From the NCBI GenBank assembly GCA_002418825.1, contig DIEW01000012.1, forward strand, positions 14,929-40,032: DNA of 25,104 nt, given 5' to 3'. Below are positions 15,114-23,510 of the stretch, in pieces; positions within the stretch are counted from its first letter, which is position 1; each line of letters starts with the position of its first letter. The position numbers were made by a program, and so were the translations under genes. The notes below the pieces were generated by a model. That model saw nothing but the letters and a program-made list of their open reading frames with translations. It did no database searches and was not told the origin of the DNA. This DNA is from Syntrophaceae bacterium UBA5764 (GTDB taxonomy: Bacteria > Desulfobacterota > Syntrophia > Syntrophales > Smithellaceae).

Positions 15114-15737
15114 TTAAATCCACTTAAGAATTCCCGCAAAAACAATCAGCATCAGGGCATTGACGCCAAACAGCGCACCAATCACAATTTTCTGCGTTTT
15201 GGGCTTCCAGTCGTAGGAATACATGGAGACAACGAAGAAGGGAATGTAAACCGTGATAAACACCGTCAGCGAGCCCCACCAGGGATAAACCCAGACAAAC
15301 GCGGGCGTCTTGGCCAGAAATATCTCAAAGATGGAGAAAAAGGCGGCGGCGCCAATAGCGATGAACAGTCGGTTGTTGATGCCGAATATTTTCTTTTTCG
15401 GATCGGGATCGAGCAGTTTGCTGTAGACGATTCCCGCGGCGGCAAACATGATGCTGAGTTCCGCGCCCACGCCGACCAAAAGCAAAAACCCCGTTCCGGT
15501 AGGAACCGTCCAGAGCGCGTGGCCGCTGCAATGCTGAATTAACGCGTTAACAATCTCATAGAACCAGTGGACCATGTATAAAGACAGGCCCGCGGCTATG
15601 CAGTTGTAATTTTTCCGCGAATACTCATCGAAATAAATATAAAAGACAACCATCAACAGGGGGATGATATACCACTGAAAATTATCTCCGTTTCTGAGTA
15701 TCGCCAGCGCCTGAGTCGTTGCTTCGGGATTGTTCAT
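15114..15737 (-). CDS. Six-helix integral membrane protein of unknown family
   Basis: The 207-residue protein has hydrophobic helices at about residues 22-36, 45-67, 80-105, 123-146, 154-174 and 183-204, short loops, and one charged loop (DPDPKKK, 110-116). Aromatic residues cluster in helices 2 and 5 (MVHWFYEIVNAL; VWVYPWWG). I do not recognise the family. The ATG at 15737 is preferred because GAAGGAGGGA lies eight bases upstream. A promoter at 15772-15800 fits this start. It is transcribed away from the lipocalin-like gene, so the two may share a control region and possibly a pathway. Confidence 0.75.
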   Translation of the reverse strand: MNNPEATTQALAILRNGDNFQWYIIPLLMVVFYIYFDEYSRKNYNCIAAGLSLYMVHWFYEIVNALIQHCSGHALWTVPTGTGFLLLVGVGAELSIMFAAAGIVYSKLLDPDPKKKIFGINNRLFIAIGAAAFFSIFEIFLAKTPAFVWVYPWWGSLTVFITVYIPFFVVSMYSYDWKPKTQKIVIGALFGVNALMLIVFAGILKWI

Positions 15738-15771
15738 GATTATTCCCTCCTTCTTTAATTTATTGTTATAA

Positions 15772-15800
15772 AATGTACTGCGCGCCAGCAACAGCGTCAA
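15772..15800 (-). promoter_or_regulatory. Sigma70-type promoter of the membrane protein gene
   Basis: On the minus strand TTGACG (15795-15800) is followed after 17 bases by TACATT (15772-15777). Transcription would start near 15765, about 28 bases before the ATG. Confidence 0.5.
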
Positions 15801-15991
15801 CCATAATTTCCCCCGCGTGCCGGTTTTCGTAAGTATCAGTATATCCTTGAAGAAACTCCGGGAATATGCCATTTTACCTCAAAAGCACAGAGTTATGATA
15901 ACGCCGTCGGGAAATGCACGGCACGATAAACACTTTCTACCGGCAGCATCAGCATGGTCTTCTGTGTCGGCGCGAGAAGGGAGACTCAGCA

Positions 15992-17014
15992 ATGGAAAAC
16001 GATTTAACCCGTTTGAGCAGTCAGGCAAACCGGACACGCTATCTTCCCGGCCAGAAAAAAGGTCACTACGAAAGCTTTTTTCAGCGCGCTAATCACCCGG
16101 CGCGTCCCCTGGCTTTCTGGATACGCTACACCATCTTCAGCCCGCGAAACGCTCCGCAAAATGCCCTGGGTGAATTATGGGCTGTTTTTTTCAACGGGGA
16201 AACAAACCGCCACGTTGCCGCAAAAAGAGAGGTCGCTTTTCAAGAATGCGCTTTCGCCGGGGATAAATTTTTCGTGAAAATTGCATCGGCGGTGCTGGAA
16301 AAAAACAGGCTAACCGGCGCGGCTTCCTCCGGCGGGCATGAGGTTTCATGGAATTTAAGCTTCACCGGCGCGGCAGAGCCCCTTTTTCTTCTACCGCCGG
16401 GTTTATACGACAAAGGATTTCCCAAGGCAAAAAGTCTTGTGGGCGTGCCAAACGCCGTATACAACAGATTGCTCCATGTTGACGGCGAAGAATTTGCCAT
16501 CAAAGATTGGATCGGCAGTCAAAACCACAACTGGGGAAGCAAGCACACCGATGATTACGCGTGGGGACAGGTGGCGGGATTCGATAACAACCCGGACAGC
16601 TTTCTTGAAGTGGCCACCGCGCGCGTAAAAGTAGGCCCCTTCTGGACACCGTATATGACACCGCTTGTCCTACGTTATCGGGGAGAAGAAATCGCCTTAA
16701 ACAGTCTGACACAAATGTTCCGGGCAGAAGGCGCTTTTGATTACTTCACGTGGAAATTCCGCTCGGCAAATGATTCCGCGGACGTGGAGGGAACAATCAA
16801 GGCTCCCAAAGAGGCTTTCGTGGGTCTGAACTATTACAACCCGCCGGGCGGCAGCAAATATTGCCTGAACACCAAAATCGCCTCCTGCCAGCTCAAATTA
16901 AACCGCAAAATAAAAGGCAAATCCGCCGAGGCAGAAATTCTTTCCACGAAGCACCGCGCGGCTTTTGAGATATTAACCGATGATAGTTCCCACGGCATAA
17001 AAATAAGCGCCTAA
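15992..17014 (+). CDS. CrtC/AttH/tocopherol-cyclase-like lipocalin-fold protein
   Basis: This 340-residue protein resembles the double-lipocalin group that holds carotenoid 1,2-hydratase (CrtC), AttH and tocopherol cyclase. Two signatures stand out: RYLPGQKKGHYESFFQR with AFWIRYTIFSP near the N terminus, and KDWIGSQNHNWGSK followed by HTDDYAWGQ (about residues 171-193), the conserved turn that lines the cavity in this group. Such proteins bind or cyclise or hydrate hydrophobic, often isoprenoid, substrates. No signal peptide is seen. The ATG at 15992 has AGAAGGGAGA directly upstream; longer in-frame starts lack a site. It leads a same-strand run with aminotransferase, kinase-like, glycerate kinase and hydrolase genes. 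The substrate is unknown. Confidence 0.72.
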   Translation: MENDLTRLSSQANRTRYLPGQKKGHYESFFQRANHPARPLAFWIRYTIFSPRNAPQNALGELWAVFFNGETNRHVAAKREVAFQECAFAGDKFFVKIASAVLEKNRLTGAASSGGHEVSWNLSFTGAAEPLFLLPPGLYDKGFPKAKSLVGVPNAVYNRLLHVDGEEFAIKDWIGSQNHNWGSKHTDDYAWGQVAGFDNNPDSFLEVATARVKVGPFWTPYMTPLVLRYRGEEIALNSLTQMFRAEGAFDYFTWKFRSANDSADVEGTIKAPKEAFVGLNYYNPPGGSKYCLNTKIASCQLKLNRKIKGKSAEAEILSTKHRAAFEILTDDSSHGIKISA

Positions 17015-17104
17015 CAAAATATCGCCGGGGCAGCAAAAATACATGTGGCTTAATATCGTTTCCGTATAAAGCCTTCATGAAAAACGAAAGAAAGAGTAAA
17101 AACA

Positions 17105-18364
17105 ATGAAATATGTCGGATTGGATGCCAAAGATAAAATTATCCGGCGCTTCGCCGAATACGTCAACCCGGGCAAGGTGGAGACTTTCCAGTCTTATGAT
17201 ATGCAGTTTGTTTTCGGCCGGCGCGAAGGGCCTTACGTCTGGGACGCGCAAACCGGAAAACGCCTGATTAACTGCCACTGCAACGGCGGTGTTTTTAACT
17301 TCGGCCATCGCAACCCCAAAATTGTTCAGGCGCTCAGGGAATCCCTTGATGAATTGGATATCGGCAACCATCACCTGATCAGTGAACAGCGCGGCCTGCT
17401 GGCGGAAAAACTTTCTTCGTTAATGCCGGGCGATATCGACTGCACGGTGTTCGGCGTGGGCGGCGGCGAAGCGATTGACCTGGCCATAAAACTGGCGCGC
17501 GGCTATACCGGAAAATTCAAAATCATCTCCGCGCGGGGCGGTTATCACGGACACACGGGATTTGCTCTCGCCACCGGCGATGAGCAGTACCGCGCGCCCT
17601 TCGGGGCCAACCTGCCCGGCTTTGTCCAGATTCCCTTCAACGATATCGACGCTCTCGGCATTGCTTTGGATAATAAAACCGCCGCCGTTATCTTTGAAAC
17701 CATCCCGGCCACGCTCGGCATGCCCCTACCCGATCCCGATTACTACAAAAAGGTGGCGGAAATTTGCCGGCGCGTTGGGGCGCTGCTGATTATCGACGAA
17801 GTGCAGACGGGGTTGGGACGCACCGGCAAACTTTGGGGCATACAAAATTACGACACCGTGCCCGATATTATCGTTATCGGCAAAGGCTTATCCGGCGGCA
17901 TTTACCCGATGAGCGCCACCTGTTTCCGCCGCCAATACATGGATTTTTTCCGGCAAAATCCCTTCATCCATATATCCACTTTCGGCGGCGCGGAAGTGGG
18001 CTGCCCCGTAGCCGCCGCCGTGCTGGAGGAATCGTCAAAACCGGAATTTCTGCGCAATGTCAATAATCTGGCCACGATATTCGCGGAAGCTTTTACCGAA
18101 CTGAAGAAAAAGCATCCGCGCATACTGGTGGGATTGCGGCAACTGGGGCTGATGATGGGCATCGAGATGGTCAACGAAAATTGCGGGCCGCTTTTGACCA
18201 AATCCTGCTACGACCACGGCATACTCGCCATTTACGCCAATAACGATAAACGCGTCTGTCAGCTTTTGCCGCCGCTCATCATCGACAGGCAGGTTGCCGG
18301 GGAAATTATTTTCGGCGTTGACGCGGCGCTGAAAGACACCGCTGATTTTCTCGGCCTCAAATAA
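17105..18364 (+). CDS. Class III PLP-dependent aminotransferase
   Basis: This 419-residue fold-type I aminotransferase is of the acetylornithine / omega-amino-acid group. The PLP lysine is K260 in VIGKGLSGGIYPMS. The pyridine-nitrogen Asp is D231 in LIIDEVQTGLGRTG. The aromatic stacking pair is in GGYHGHTG (Y147-H148). The phosphate-binding loop reads GVGGGEA instead of the more usual SGSEA/SGTEA. ETIPATLGMPLPDPDYY replaces the common EPIQGEGG, a variant I associate with less studied family members. The amino donor cannot be told. It starts 90 bases after the lipocalin gene and ends 19 bases before the kinase-like gene, so co-transcription is likely. Confidence 0.93.
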   Translation: MKYVGLDAKDKIIRRFAEYVNPGKVETFQSYDMQFVFGRREGPYVWDAQTGKRLINCHCNGGVFNFGHRNPKIVQALRESLDELDIGNHHLISEQRGLLAEKLSSLMPGDIDCTVFGVGGGEAIDLAIKLARGYTGKFKIISARGGYHGHTGFALATGDEQYRAPFGANLPGFVQIPFNDIDALGIALDNKTAAVIFETIPATLGMPLPDPDYYKKVAEICRRVGALLIIDEVQTGLGRTGKLWGIQNYDTVPDIIVIGKGLSGGIYPMSATCFRRQYMDFFRQNPFIHISTFGGAEVGCPVAAAVLEESSKPEFLRNVNNLATIFAEAFTELKKKHPRILVGLRQLGLMMGIEMVNENCGPLLTKSCYDHGILAIYANNDKRVCQLLPPLIIDRQVAGEIIFGVDAALKDTADFLGLK

Positions 18365-18383
18365 ACGCATTAAGGAAGCCGTA

Positions 18384-19349
18384 ATGCAGATAGAAATCGA
18401 ATTGCTCAAAGATTTTGAAAGCGGGCTGGACCCGGAACACCCGGAACAGAGTAAAATTCCGGCAAAAGTGCTGGGTTACGGAGAAATCAGCACAATTTTT
18501 GAAATTGACACCCCCGCCACGCGGGACTTTGCCTGCAAACGCATGCCCATTTTCCAAAGCAGAGAGGAAATAGAACATTACGCGCGCATCTACAACGACT
18601 ACAACAACCTTCTGCAAAAAGAGATTGGCATCAATGTGCCGGATTTCGGATTTGTCTGGTTTGCCGCCGCCGACAGCAAAATAGTGGCTTTCGACCTGCA
18701 GCGCAAACTGCCTGCTGAATCCATCGGCAATCGCGCCATACACATGATGGACACGGACAACACGCGCGCGCTTTTTTTCTGCGTGCTGCGGGAACTGATG
18801 AAGGTATGGTCTTTCAATCAGGCCCATCCCGCGCGCGCCCTGGGGATAGACGGGCAGATTTCCAACTGGTCTATCGCCGGCTTCAGCGCGGAAAATCCGC
18901 GTATCACTTCCGACACCAAGCTTCTTTATATCGATACCAGCACGCCGATGATGAAAAAAAACGCGGTGGAGCAGCTTGATCCGGAACTCTTCCTGCGCAG
19001 TGCTCCATCCTTTTTGCGCTGGCTGATCCGCTGGCTTTTTCTAGAAGGAGTGATGACCAGATATTACGACGCCCGTCTGGTCACCATCGACCTAATCGCA
19101 AATTTCTACAAGGAGCAGCGACCGGAGCTTGTGCCGCTGCTCGTTGCCGCCGCGAACGATTTTTACCGCACCGAAGGCAGCAAACTGGATCTCGCGCCCT
19201 TTACCGAAAAAGACGTCAGCGCGTATTACCGCGAAGATAAAACCATCTGGATTGTTTTTCTGGCGCTGCGCCATTTTGACCGCTGGCTGCATAAACATAT
19301 TTTGCGCAAACCATATGTCTATATTCTGCCGGGCAAGATCAGGCGTTAA
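18384..19349 (+). CDS. Degenerate protein-kinase-fold protein (DUF6206-like)
   Basis: The protein has 321 residues and no membrane helix. Kinase-like landmarks can be read in order. VLGYGEISTIFEI (29-41) resembles a glycine-rich ATP loop; DFACKRMP (K52) matches the ATP lysine strand, and EEIEHYARIYNDYNNLL (61-77) a helix-C region with candidate Glu. IDGQISNW (D156, N161) resembles a catalytic loop with Asp and Asn, and LLYIDTSTP (D184) the metal-binding Asp. The spacing resembles small-molecule kinases (aminoglycoside / choline kinase type) more than Ser/Thr kinases. I tentatively link it to DUF6206. The substrate is unknown. AAGGAAG lies before the ATG, and the gene sits between the aminotransferase and glycerate kinase genes. 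Confidence 0.6.
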   Translation: MQIEIELLKDFESGLDPEHPEQSKIPAKVLGYGEISTIFEIDTPATRDFACKRMPIFQSREEIEHYARIYNDYNNLLQKEIGINVPDFGFVWFAAADSKIVAFDLQRKLPAESIGNRAIHMMDTDNTRALFFCVLRELMKVWSFNQAHPARALGIDGQISNWSIAGFSAENPRITSDTKLLYIDTSTPMMKKNAVEQLDPELFLRSAPSFLRWLIRWLFLEGVMTRYYDARLVTIDLIANFYKEQRPELVPLLVAAANDFYRTEGSKLDLAPFTEKDVSAYYREDKTIWIVFLALRHFDRWLHKHILRKPYVYILPGKIRR

Positions 19350-19405
19350 TATTTTTCCGCCATTGTCCGCGCGGGGGCGAATGCCAAAAACGCAAAAGGA
19401 TTGTC

Positions 19406-20749
19406 ATGAATCACCTGGATAACCTGGTAAAGATATACTGGGAAGCCGTGCATGCCGTTGACCCGAAAAAACTCATTGCGGCGCGCGTCAAAAAGAAAGG
19501 CGGTACGCTGGTCATTGATTATCCGGAAGGCGCAATTTTTGAAGACCTTTCCCGCTACAGGGAAATAATCATTCTGGGCATCGGCAAGGCATCCGCACGG
19601 ATGGCGGCAGCGATGGAGTTGGTTTTGGACGACGAAATCACCCGCGGTTTTGTTATCACCAAATACGGCCACGCGGTACCGACTCAAAAAATAAAAGTGC
19701 TGGAAGCCGGACATCCGATACCGGATGAAAACAGCCTGCGGGGCGCGGAAACGCTCGCGCAAATCGCGCGGGAAGCGGATGATAAAACTCTGATTATCAA
19801 TCTTATCTCCGGTGGCGGCTCGGCTCTCTTTTGCCTTCCTGCGGGAGATGTAACCCTCGCGGATAAAATTCAAACAACAAGACTTCTGCTAGCCTGCGGC
19901 GCGGATATCGACGAAATGAATTGCATCAGAAAACATCTTTCCCGGGTAAAGGGCGGAGGACTGGCAAAAATTGCCTACCCGGCGCGTCTGGTTAATCTGA
20001 TTGTATCCGATGTAATCGGCGATAGAATAGACTCCATTGCTTCCGGCATCACCGCACCCGACCCGACAACTTTCAGCAACGCACTGGCCATCGTGCGCAA
20101 ATATTCCCTCGAAGATAAATTTCCTCCGGCGGTAACGGAGCACCTGATGCGGGGCGAGCGGGGAATTATCCCGGAAACGCCGAAACAAGGAGAGCCGGCA
20201 TTTAAAAACACAATCAATGCCATTCTGGGAAATAACACGTTGGCCTGTCAGGCCGCCCTGAAACAAGCGCAGGCTCTCGGCTATAATGCGCACATTCTGA
20301 CCACGACTCTGACGGGCGAGGCATCTGAGGCGGGAATCATGCTTGCGCAAATGGCGGGGGGATTAATCACGGGCAAAAACAATTCAACAAGCAAATCTAT
20401 GCTCATAAGCGGCGGTGAGACCACCGTGACCATCCAGGGAGAGGGAAAAGGCGGCAGGAACCAGGAGATGGCGCTGGCTTTTGCCTGCGAACTTCATCGC
20501 CTGCAACCCGGCGCGCAAAACGTTTATTTTCTGTCCGCCGGAACAGACGGCAGTGACGGGCCGACGGATGCCGCGGGAGCTTTGGTCAACCCGGAACTGA
20601 TGGAAGAAATAAAAAATATCGCGGGCACAGCAAAGGCACATCTGGCGCAAAACGACTCTTATAATTTTTTCGCAAAAACCGGCTGTTTATTCCAAACAGG
20701 GCCCACTTACACCAATGTCTGCGATATACAAATTCTGACGGTTGTGTGA
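19406..20749 (+). CDS. Glycerate 2-kinase, MOFRL/DUF4147 type
   Basis: This 447-residue cytoplasmic enzyme phosphorylates D-glycerate to 2-phosphoglycerate with ATP and feeds lower glycolysis. The N-terminal DUF4147 domain has ILGIGKASARMA (K61), ITKYGHAVPT, AGHPIPDENS, LISGGGSALFCLP (phosphate-binding Ser/Gly loop, 133-145) and RKHLSRVKGGGLA. The C-terminal MOFRL domain has GKGGRNQEMALAFA and SAGTDGSDGPTDAAGA. All key stretches are present and the length is normal. AAAGGA lies five bases before the ATG. The next gene starts 28 bases after its stop. In this setting it could take up glycerate made from a hydroxypyruvate-type product of transamination; that is inference. Confidence 0.93.
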   Translation: MNHLDNLVKIYWEAVHAVDPKKLIAARVKKKGGTLVIDYPEGAIFEDLSRYREIIILGIGKASARMAAAMELVLDDEITRGFVITKYGHAVPTQKIKVLEAGHPIPDENSLRGAETLAQIAREADDKTLIINLISGGGSALFCLPAGDVTLADKIQTTRLLLACGADIDEMNCIRKHLSRVKGGGLAKIAYPARLVNLIVSDVIGDRIDSIASGITAPDPTTFSNALAIVRKYSLEDKFPPAVTEHLMRGERGIIPETPKQGEPAFKNTINAILGNNTLACQAALKQAQALGYNAHILTTTLTGEASEAGIMLAQMAGGLITGKNNSTSKSMLISGGETTVTIQGEGKGGRNQEMALAFACELHRLQPGAQNVYFLSAGTDGSDGPTDAAGALVNPELMEEIKNIAGTAKAHLAQNDSYNFFAKTGCLFQTGPTYTNVCDIQILTVV

Positions 20750-20777
20750 TAAACTCCTCTTCAACAAGGAGGTCTTT

Positions 20778-22049
20778 ATGTGTGACACATGCGGCATCGG
20801 GCCGGAATACACGGGCTCCGGCATCAGCGTCTTCGGAAAAAATTCCGACCGCGAACCGGACGAAGCGCAAATTATCCAGTCTCTACCGTCTAAAAAATAC
20901 GAGGTGCATGAAGACCTGCGCTGTACCTATATTACCATACCTCAAGCGTCTTTTACTTATTCCCTGGTTATTTCCAAACCCTTCTGGATTTGGGGCGCGG
21001 AAATGGGGGTAAATGAAAAAGGCATGGTCATCGGCAACGAAGCGTTGTTTACAAAAGTAAAACAGGAAAAAGCACCGGGGCTGATCGGCATGGATTTACT
21101 GCGACTGGCGCTGGAAAGAGGAGGCGATGCCCGGGAAGCGGCGCAAATAATAATAGACCTTCTGGCAAAATACGGCCAGGCCGGCGCCTGCGGTTTCCGC
21201 GATAAAAAATTCAGTTACATGAACTCTTTTCTCATCATGGACCGCCGCGACATCTTGAAACTGGAAACAGTCGGCAGAGATTACGCGCTGAAACACACCG
21301 GCAGTCAGGCCGCGATTTCCAACGGCATCACCATCGCGCAGGACTGGGACTCGTCTTCGCTCGCGCCGGGCGCCAACTTCAGTTCATTCAGCGATAAGAT
21401 GACCACATATTTTGCGGGCAGTGCTGTCCGCAAAAGTCATAACGAAACAACCATAAAACAAGCGAAAGGGCGCATACAAGCGAATGATGTCTTTGCCATG
21501 TTGAGAAGGCATCACGCCGATTCGCCCGGGAAGGGATTTAACCGCGATGTCTGCATGCACGCTTCCGATCCGATAATCAGAAAATCACAGACAACCGCCT
21601 CTATGGTGGTGGAACTGCACCCGGAGCACAAATTCCGTATTCTCGTCACCGGCGGCTCCGCGCCCTGCCTTACCGCTTTCAAACCGTTCTTACCCGCCGC
21701 GCCTTTCGCCGCGACCGGCACAGGCGCCGGTCAATACTCCTCCGCTTCATACTGGTGGAGGCATGAAGCCTATTACGTCAACGCGCTTTTGCGTTACGAA
21801 TCCATCAAACCGCTGGCACAAAAATACATTCGGGATATTGAAGAAAAATATGTTTCAACCTTTCCCGCCCATACCTGGGACAGCGCGGATGATTTTCTGG
21901 TTAAATCCTCGCATGAAGCATTTCACGGGGCGGAAGAAAGAGAGAAAAAGATTATTGAGCAAATGAAAACCATGAATATACATTCTTTCCGTCTCACCTC
22001 TTTATTCTGGAGGCGCGTGGCGCAGCGGTCAGGGGTGCGCATTATATAA
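20778..22049 (+). CDS. C69 family Ntn hydrolase (dipeptidase/secernin-like)
   Basis: This 423-residue N-terminal-nucleophile amidohydrolase starts MCDTCGIGP; Cys5, which aligns with the secernin nucleophile position, would be exposed after removal of the first residues. VFGKNSDREPDEAQ (18-31) is the diagnostic segment of the family. GAEMGVNEKGMVIGNEALFT and MDRRDILKLETVG follow as the core strands, and ATGTGAGQYSSASYWWRHEAY near the C terminus is typical of secernin-type members. Family members cleave dipeptides or amide bonds; no export signal is seen, so it probably acts in the cytoplasm. The ATG at 20778 is chosen for AAGGAGG eight bases upstream and because it puts the Cys at the very N terminus. 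Confidence 0.87.
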   Translation: MCDTCGIGPEYTGSGISVFGKNSDREPDEAQIIQSLPSKKYEVHEDLRCTYITIPQASFTYSLVISKPFWIWGAEMGVNEKGMVIGNEALFTKVKQEKAPGLIGMDLLRLALERGGDAREAAQIIIDLLAKYGQAGACGFRDKKFSYMNSFLIMDRRDILKLETVGRDYALKHTGSQAAISNGITIAQDWDSSSLAPGANFSSFSDKMTTYFAGSAVRKSHNETTIKQAKGRIQANDVFAMLRRHHADSPGKGFNRDVCMHASDPIIRKSQTTASMVVELHPEHKFRILVTGGSAPCLTAFKPFLPAAPFAATGTGAGQYSSASYWWRHEAYYVNALLRYESIKPLAQKYIRDIEEKYVSTFPAHTWDSADDFLVKSSHEAFHGAEEREKKIIEQMKTMNIHSFRLTSLFWRRVAQRSGVRII

Positions 22050-22089
22050 CAAGACGCGGGAAAATGATTTTTTCATTATAACCTTCCGG

Positions 22090-22118
22090 TTGACACATCA
22101 TCTTCTTTTTCTTATACT
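22090..22118 (+). promoter_or_regulatory. Near-consensus sigma70 promoter of the DUF819-type gene
   Basis: TTGACA (22090-22095), a 17-base spacer and TATACT (22113-22118), the same boxes as at 11465-11493. Transcription would start near 22125, separating this gene from the upstream run. Confidence 0.75.
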
Positions 22119-22128
22119 CCCTATGCGC

Positions 22129-22160
22129 ACAGCATGTTCTTGAAAGAACCGTCACGCTGT
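22129..22160 (+). promoter_or_regulatory. Nested hairpin in the DUF819-type leader
   Basis: An inner palindrome GTTCTT-GA-AAGAAC (22136-22149) lies inside an outer pair ACAGC (22129-22133) / GCTGT (22156-22160). It covers the first part of the predicted leader, directly after the transcription start. It could be an operator or an RNA leader structure. Confidence 0.4.
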
Positions 22161-22206
22161 ATGATGACCGAACAAACAAGCGGTGTCAATGCCGGAGAGA
22201 GTGCTT

Positions 22207-23355
22207 ATGCCTACTGTTGTACTCATCCTGTTTTATCTGCTTTTCCCTGTCGTCGCGATTTATTTAGCGAAACACAATTCCCTTGGCAATAAACTAGGCG
22301 CGGTGGTGATTTGTTATATCGTCGGAATCATTATCGGCAATATCGGTGTGCTGCCCTCCGGCATCGCCGCTGTTCAAAATCCCCTGATGCTCGTCACTAT
22401 CAGTCTGGCCTTGCCCTTGATGTTCTTTTCCATCGATGTGCGCCGCTGGACACGGCTCGCGGGAAAATCACTTCTTTCTTTTTTCATACAGGTTGTGGCA
22501 ATTTTGTTGGTCGCGGGCGGGGGGTTCTTCATTTTCCGCGGATGGGTAGGAAAAGAAACATGGAAACTGTCCGGCATGTTTGTGGGTTTATACACCGGCG
22601 GAACGGTAAACCTGGGCGCGATTGCCACGGCGCTGCGCACCAATCAAACCCTTTACCTGGCCGCGCATACATCCGATGTGATTATATCTTCAATATACCT
22701 GCTCTTTCTGATAACCATCGGGCAGCGTGTTTTGCTTTATTTTCTGCCCCCCTTTCAGCCGGTGGACAAAGAAGCGGAAAACGTGGAAATGAATTTTGAT
22801 TCCTACACCGGCATTTTCGAAAAGCAAACTTTCACAAAGCTGATGGGCGCTGTTGGTCTGGCTATACTGATTTTTATCGCGGGCGGGTTATCCTTTCTGG
22901 TATTTAACGAAGATACCGCTTTTGTTGTGGCGATTTTGACCATTGCAACGCTGGGCATTCTGTGTTCGTTTGTCCCGGCCATCCGGAATATCCGCATGAC
23001 CTACCAGGCAGGCAATTACTGCATCCTTATTTTTTGCCTTGTCGTCAGTTCCATGGCTGATTTCAACCGCCTCGTGTCCACCGCTCCCATTATGATTGCC
23101 TATGTCAGCTTCACGATATTGGCCTGCCTGCTGCTGCACGTGATTGTGGCAAGAATGTTCAAAATTGATACCGACACGGTTATTATTACATCCGTCGCCG
23201 GGATCTGTTCGCCCCCGCTTGTGCCGATGGTTGCCTCAGCGCTGAGAAATAAGGAAATAGTTCTTTCCGGAGTTATTACCGGTATCATCGGCTGGGTGAT
23301 AGGAACTTATCTGGGAATCACAATGGCTTATATCCTGCGTGAACTGGCGTTCTAG
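22207..23355 (+). CDS. DUF819-type (YjcL-like) integral membrane protein
   Basis: This 382-residue protein has about ten membrane helices arranged as two similar halves. Family stretches include YIVGIIIGNIG, ISLALPLMFFSIDVRRW, LSGMFVGLYTGGTVNLGAIA (a glycine-rich re-entrant-like segment) and AGICSPPLVPMVASAL. DUF819 proteins resemble secondary carboxylate transporters, but no substrate has been firmly assigned that I know of. The ATG at 22207 is preferred because GGAGAGAG lies just upstream; an ATG at 22189 is in frame but lacks a site. It has its own promoter at 22090 and stands between the hydrolase gene and the second aminotransferase operon, so it might import their substrate. Confidence 0.88.
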   Translation: MPTVVLILFYLLFPVVAIYLAKHNSLGNKLGAVVICYIVGIIIGNIGVLPSGIAAVQNPLMLVTISLALPLMFFSIDVRRWTRLAGKSLLSFFIQVVAILLVAGGGFFIFRGWVGKETWKLSGMFVGLYTGGTVNLGAIATALRTNQTLYLAAHTSDVIISSIYLLFLITIGQRVLLYFLPPFQPVDKEAENVEMNFDSYTGIFEKQTFTKLMGAVGLAILIFIAGGLSFLVFNEDTAFVVAILTIATLGILCSFVPAIRNIRMTYQAGNYCILIFCLVVSSMADFNRLVSTAPIMIAYVSFTILACLLLHVIVARMFKIDTDTVIITSVAGICSPPLVPMVASALRNKEIVLSGVITGIIGWVIGTYLGITMAYILRELAF

Positions 23356-23417
23356 TCTTTTAAATAATTGATTGTGTAATTTTATTAATCGTTTATGGAC
23401 CAAAAATTAAAAATTTC

Positions 23418-23447
23418 TTGACATAAATTATGAACAGGATTCATAAA
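23418..23447 (+). promoter_or_regulatory. Promoter with overlapping 19-base operator dyad
   Basis: TTGACA (23418-23423) stands 18 bases before CATAAA (23442-23447). In the spacer and -10 box lies the perfect inverted repeat TTATGAA-CAGGA-TTCATAA (23428-23446). This is where a repressor would block RNA polymerase. It precedes the aminotransferase-VOC pair by 64 bases. Confidence 0.6.
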
Positions 23448-23510
23448 ATGAATGGTATTTATCGGCGAGCTACTTTAAATTTCAACCTTTATTAACTAAG
23501 GAGGAATGCT

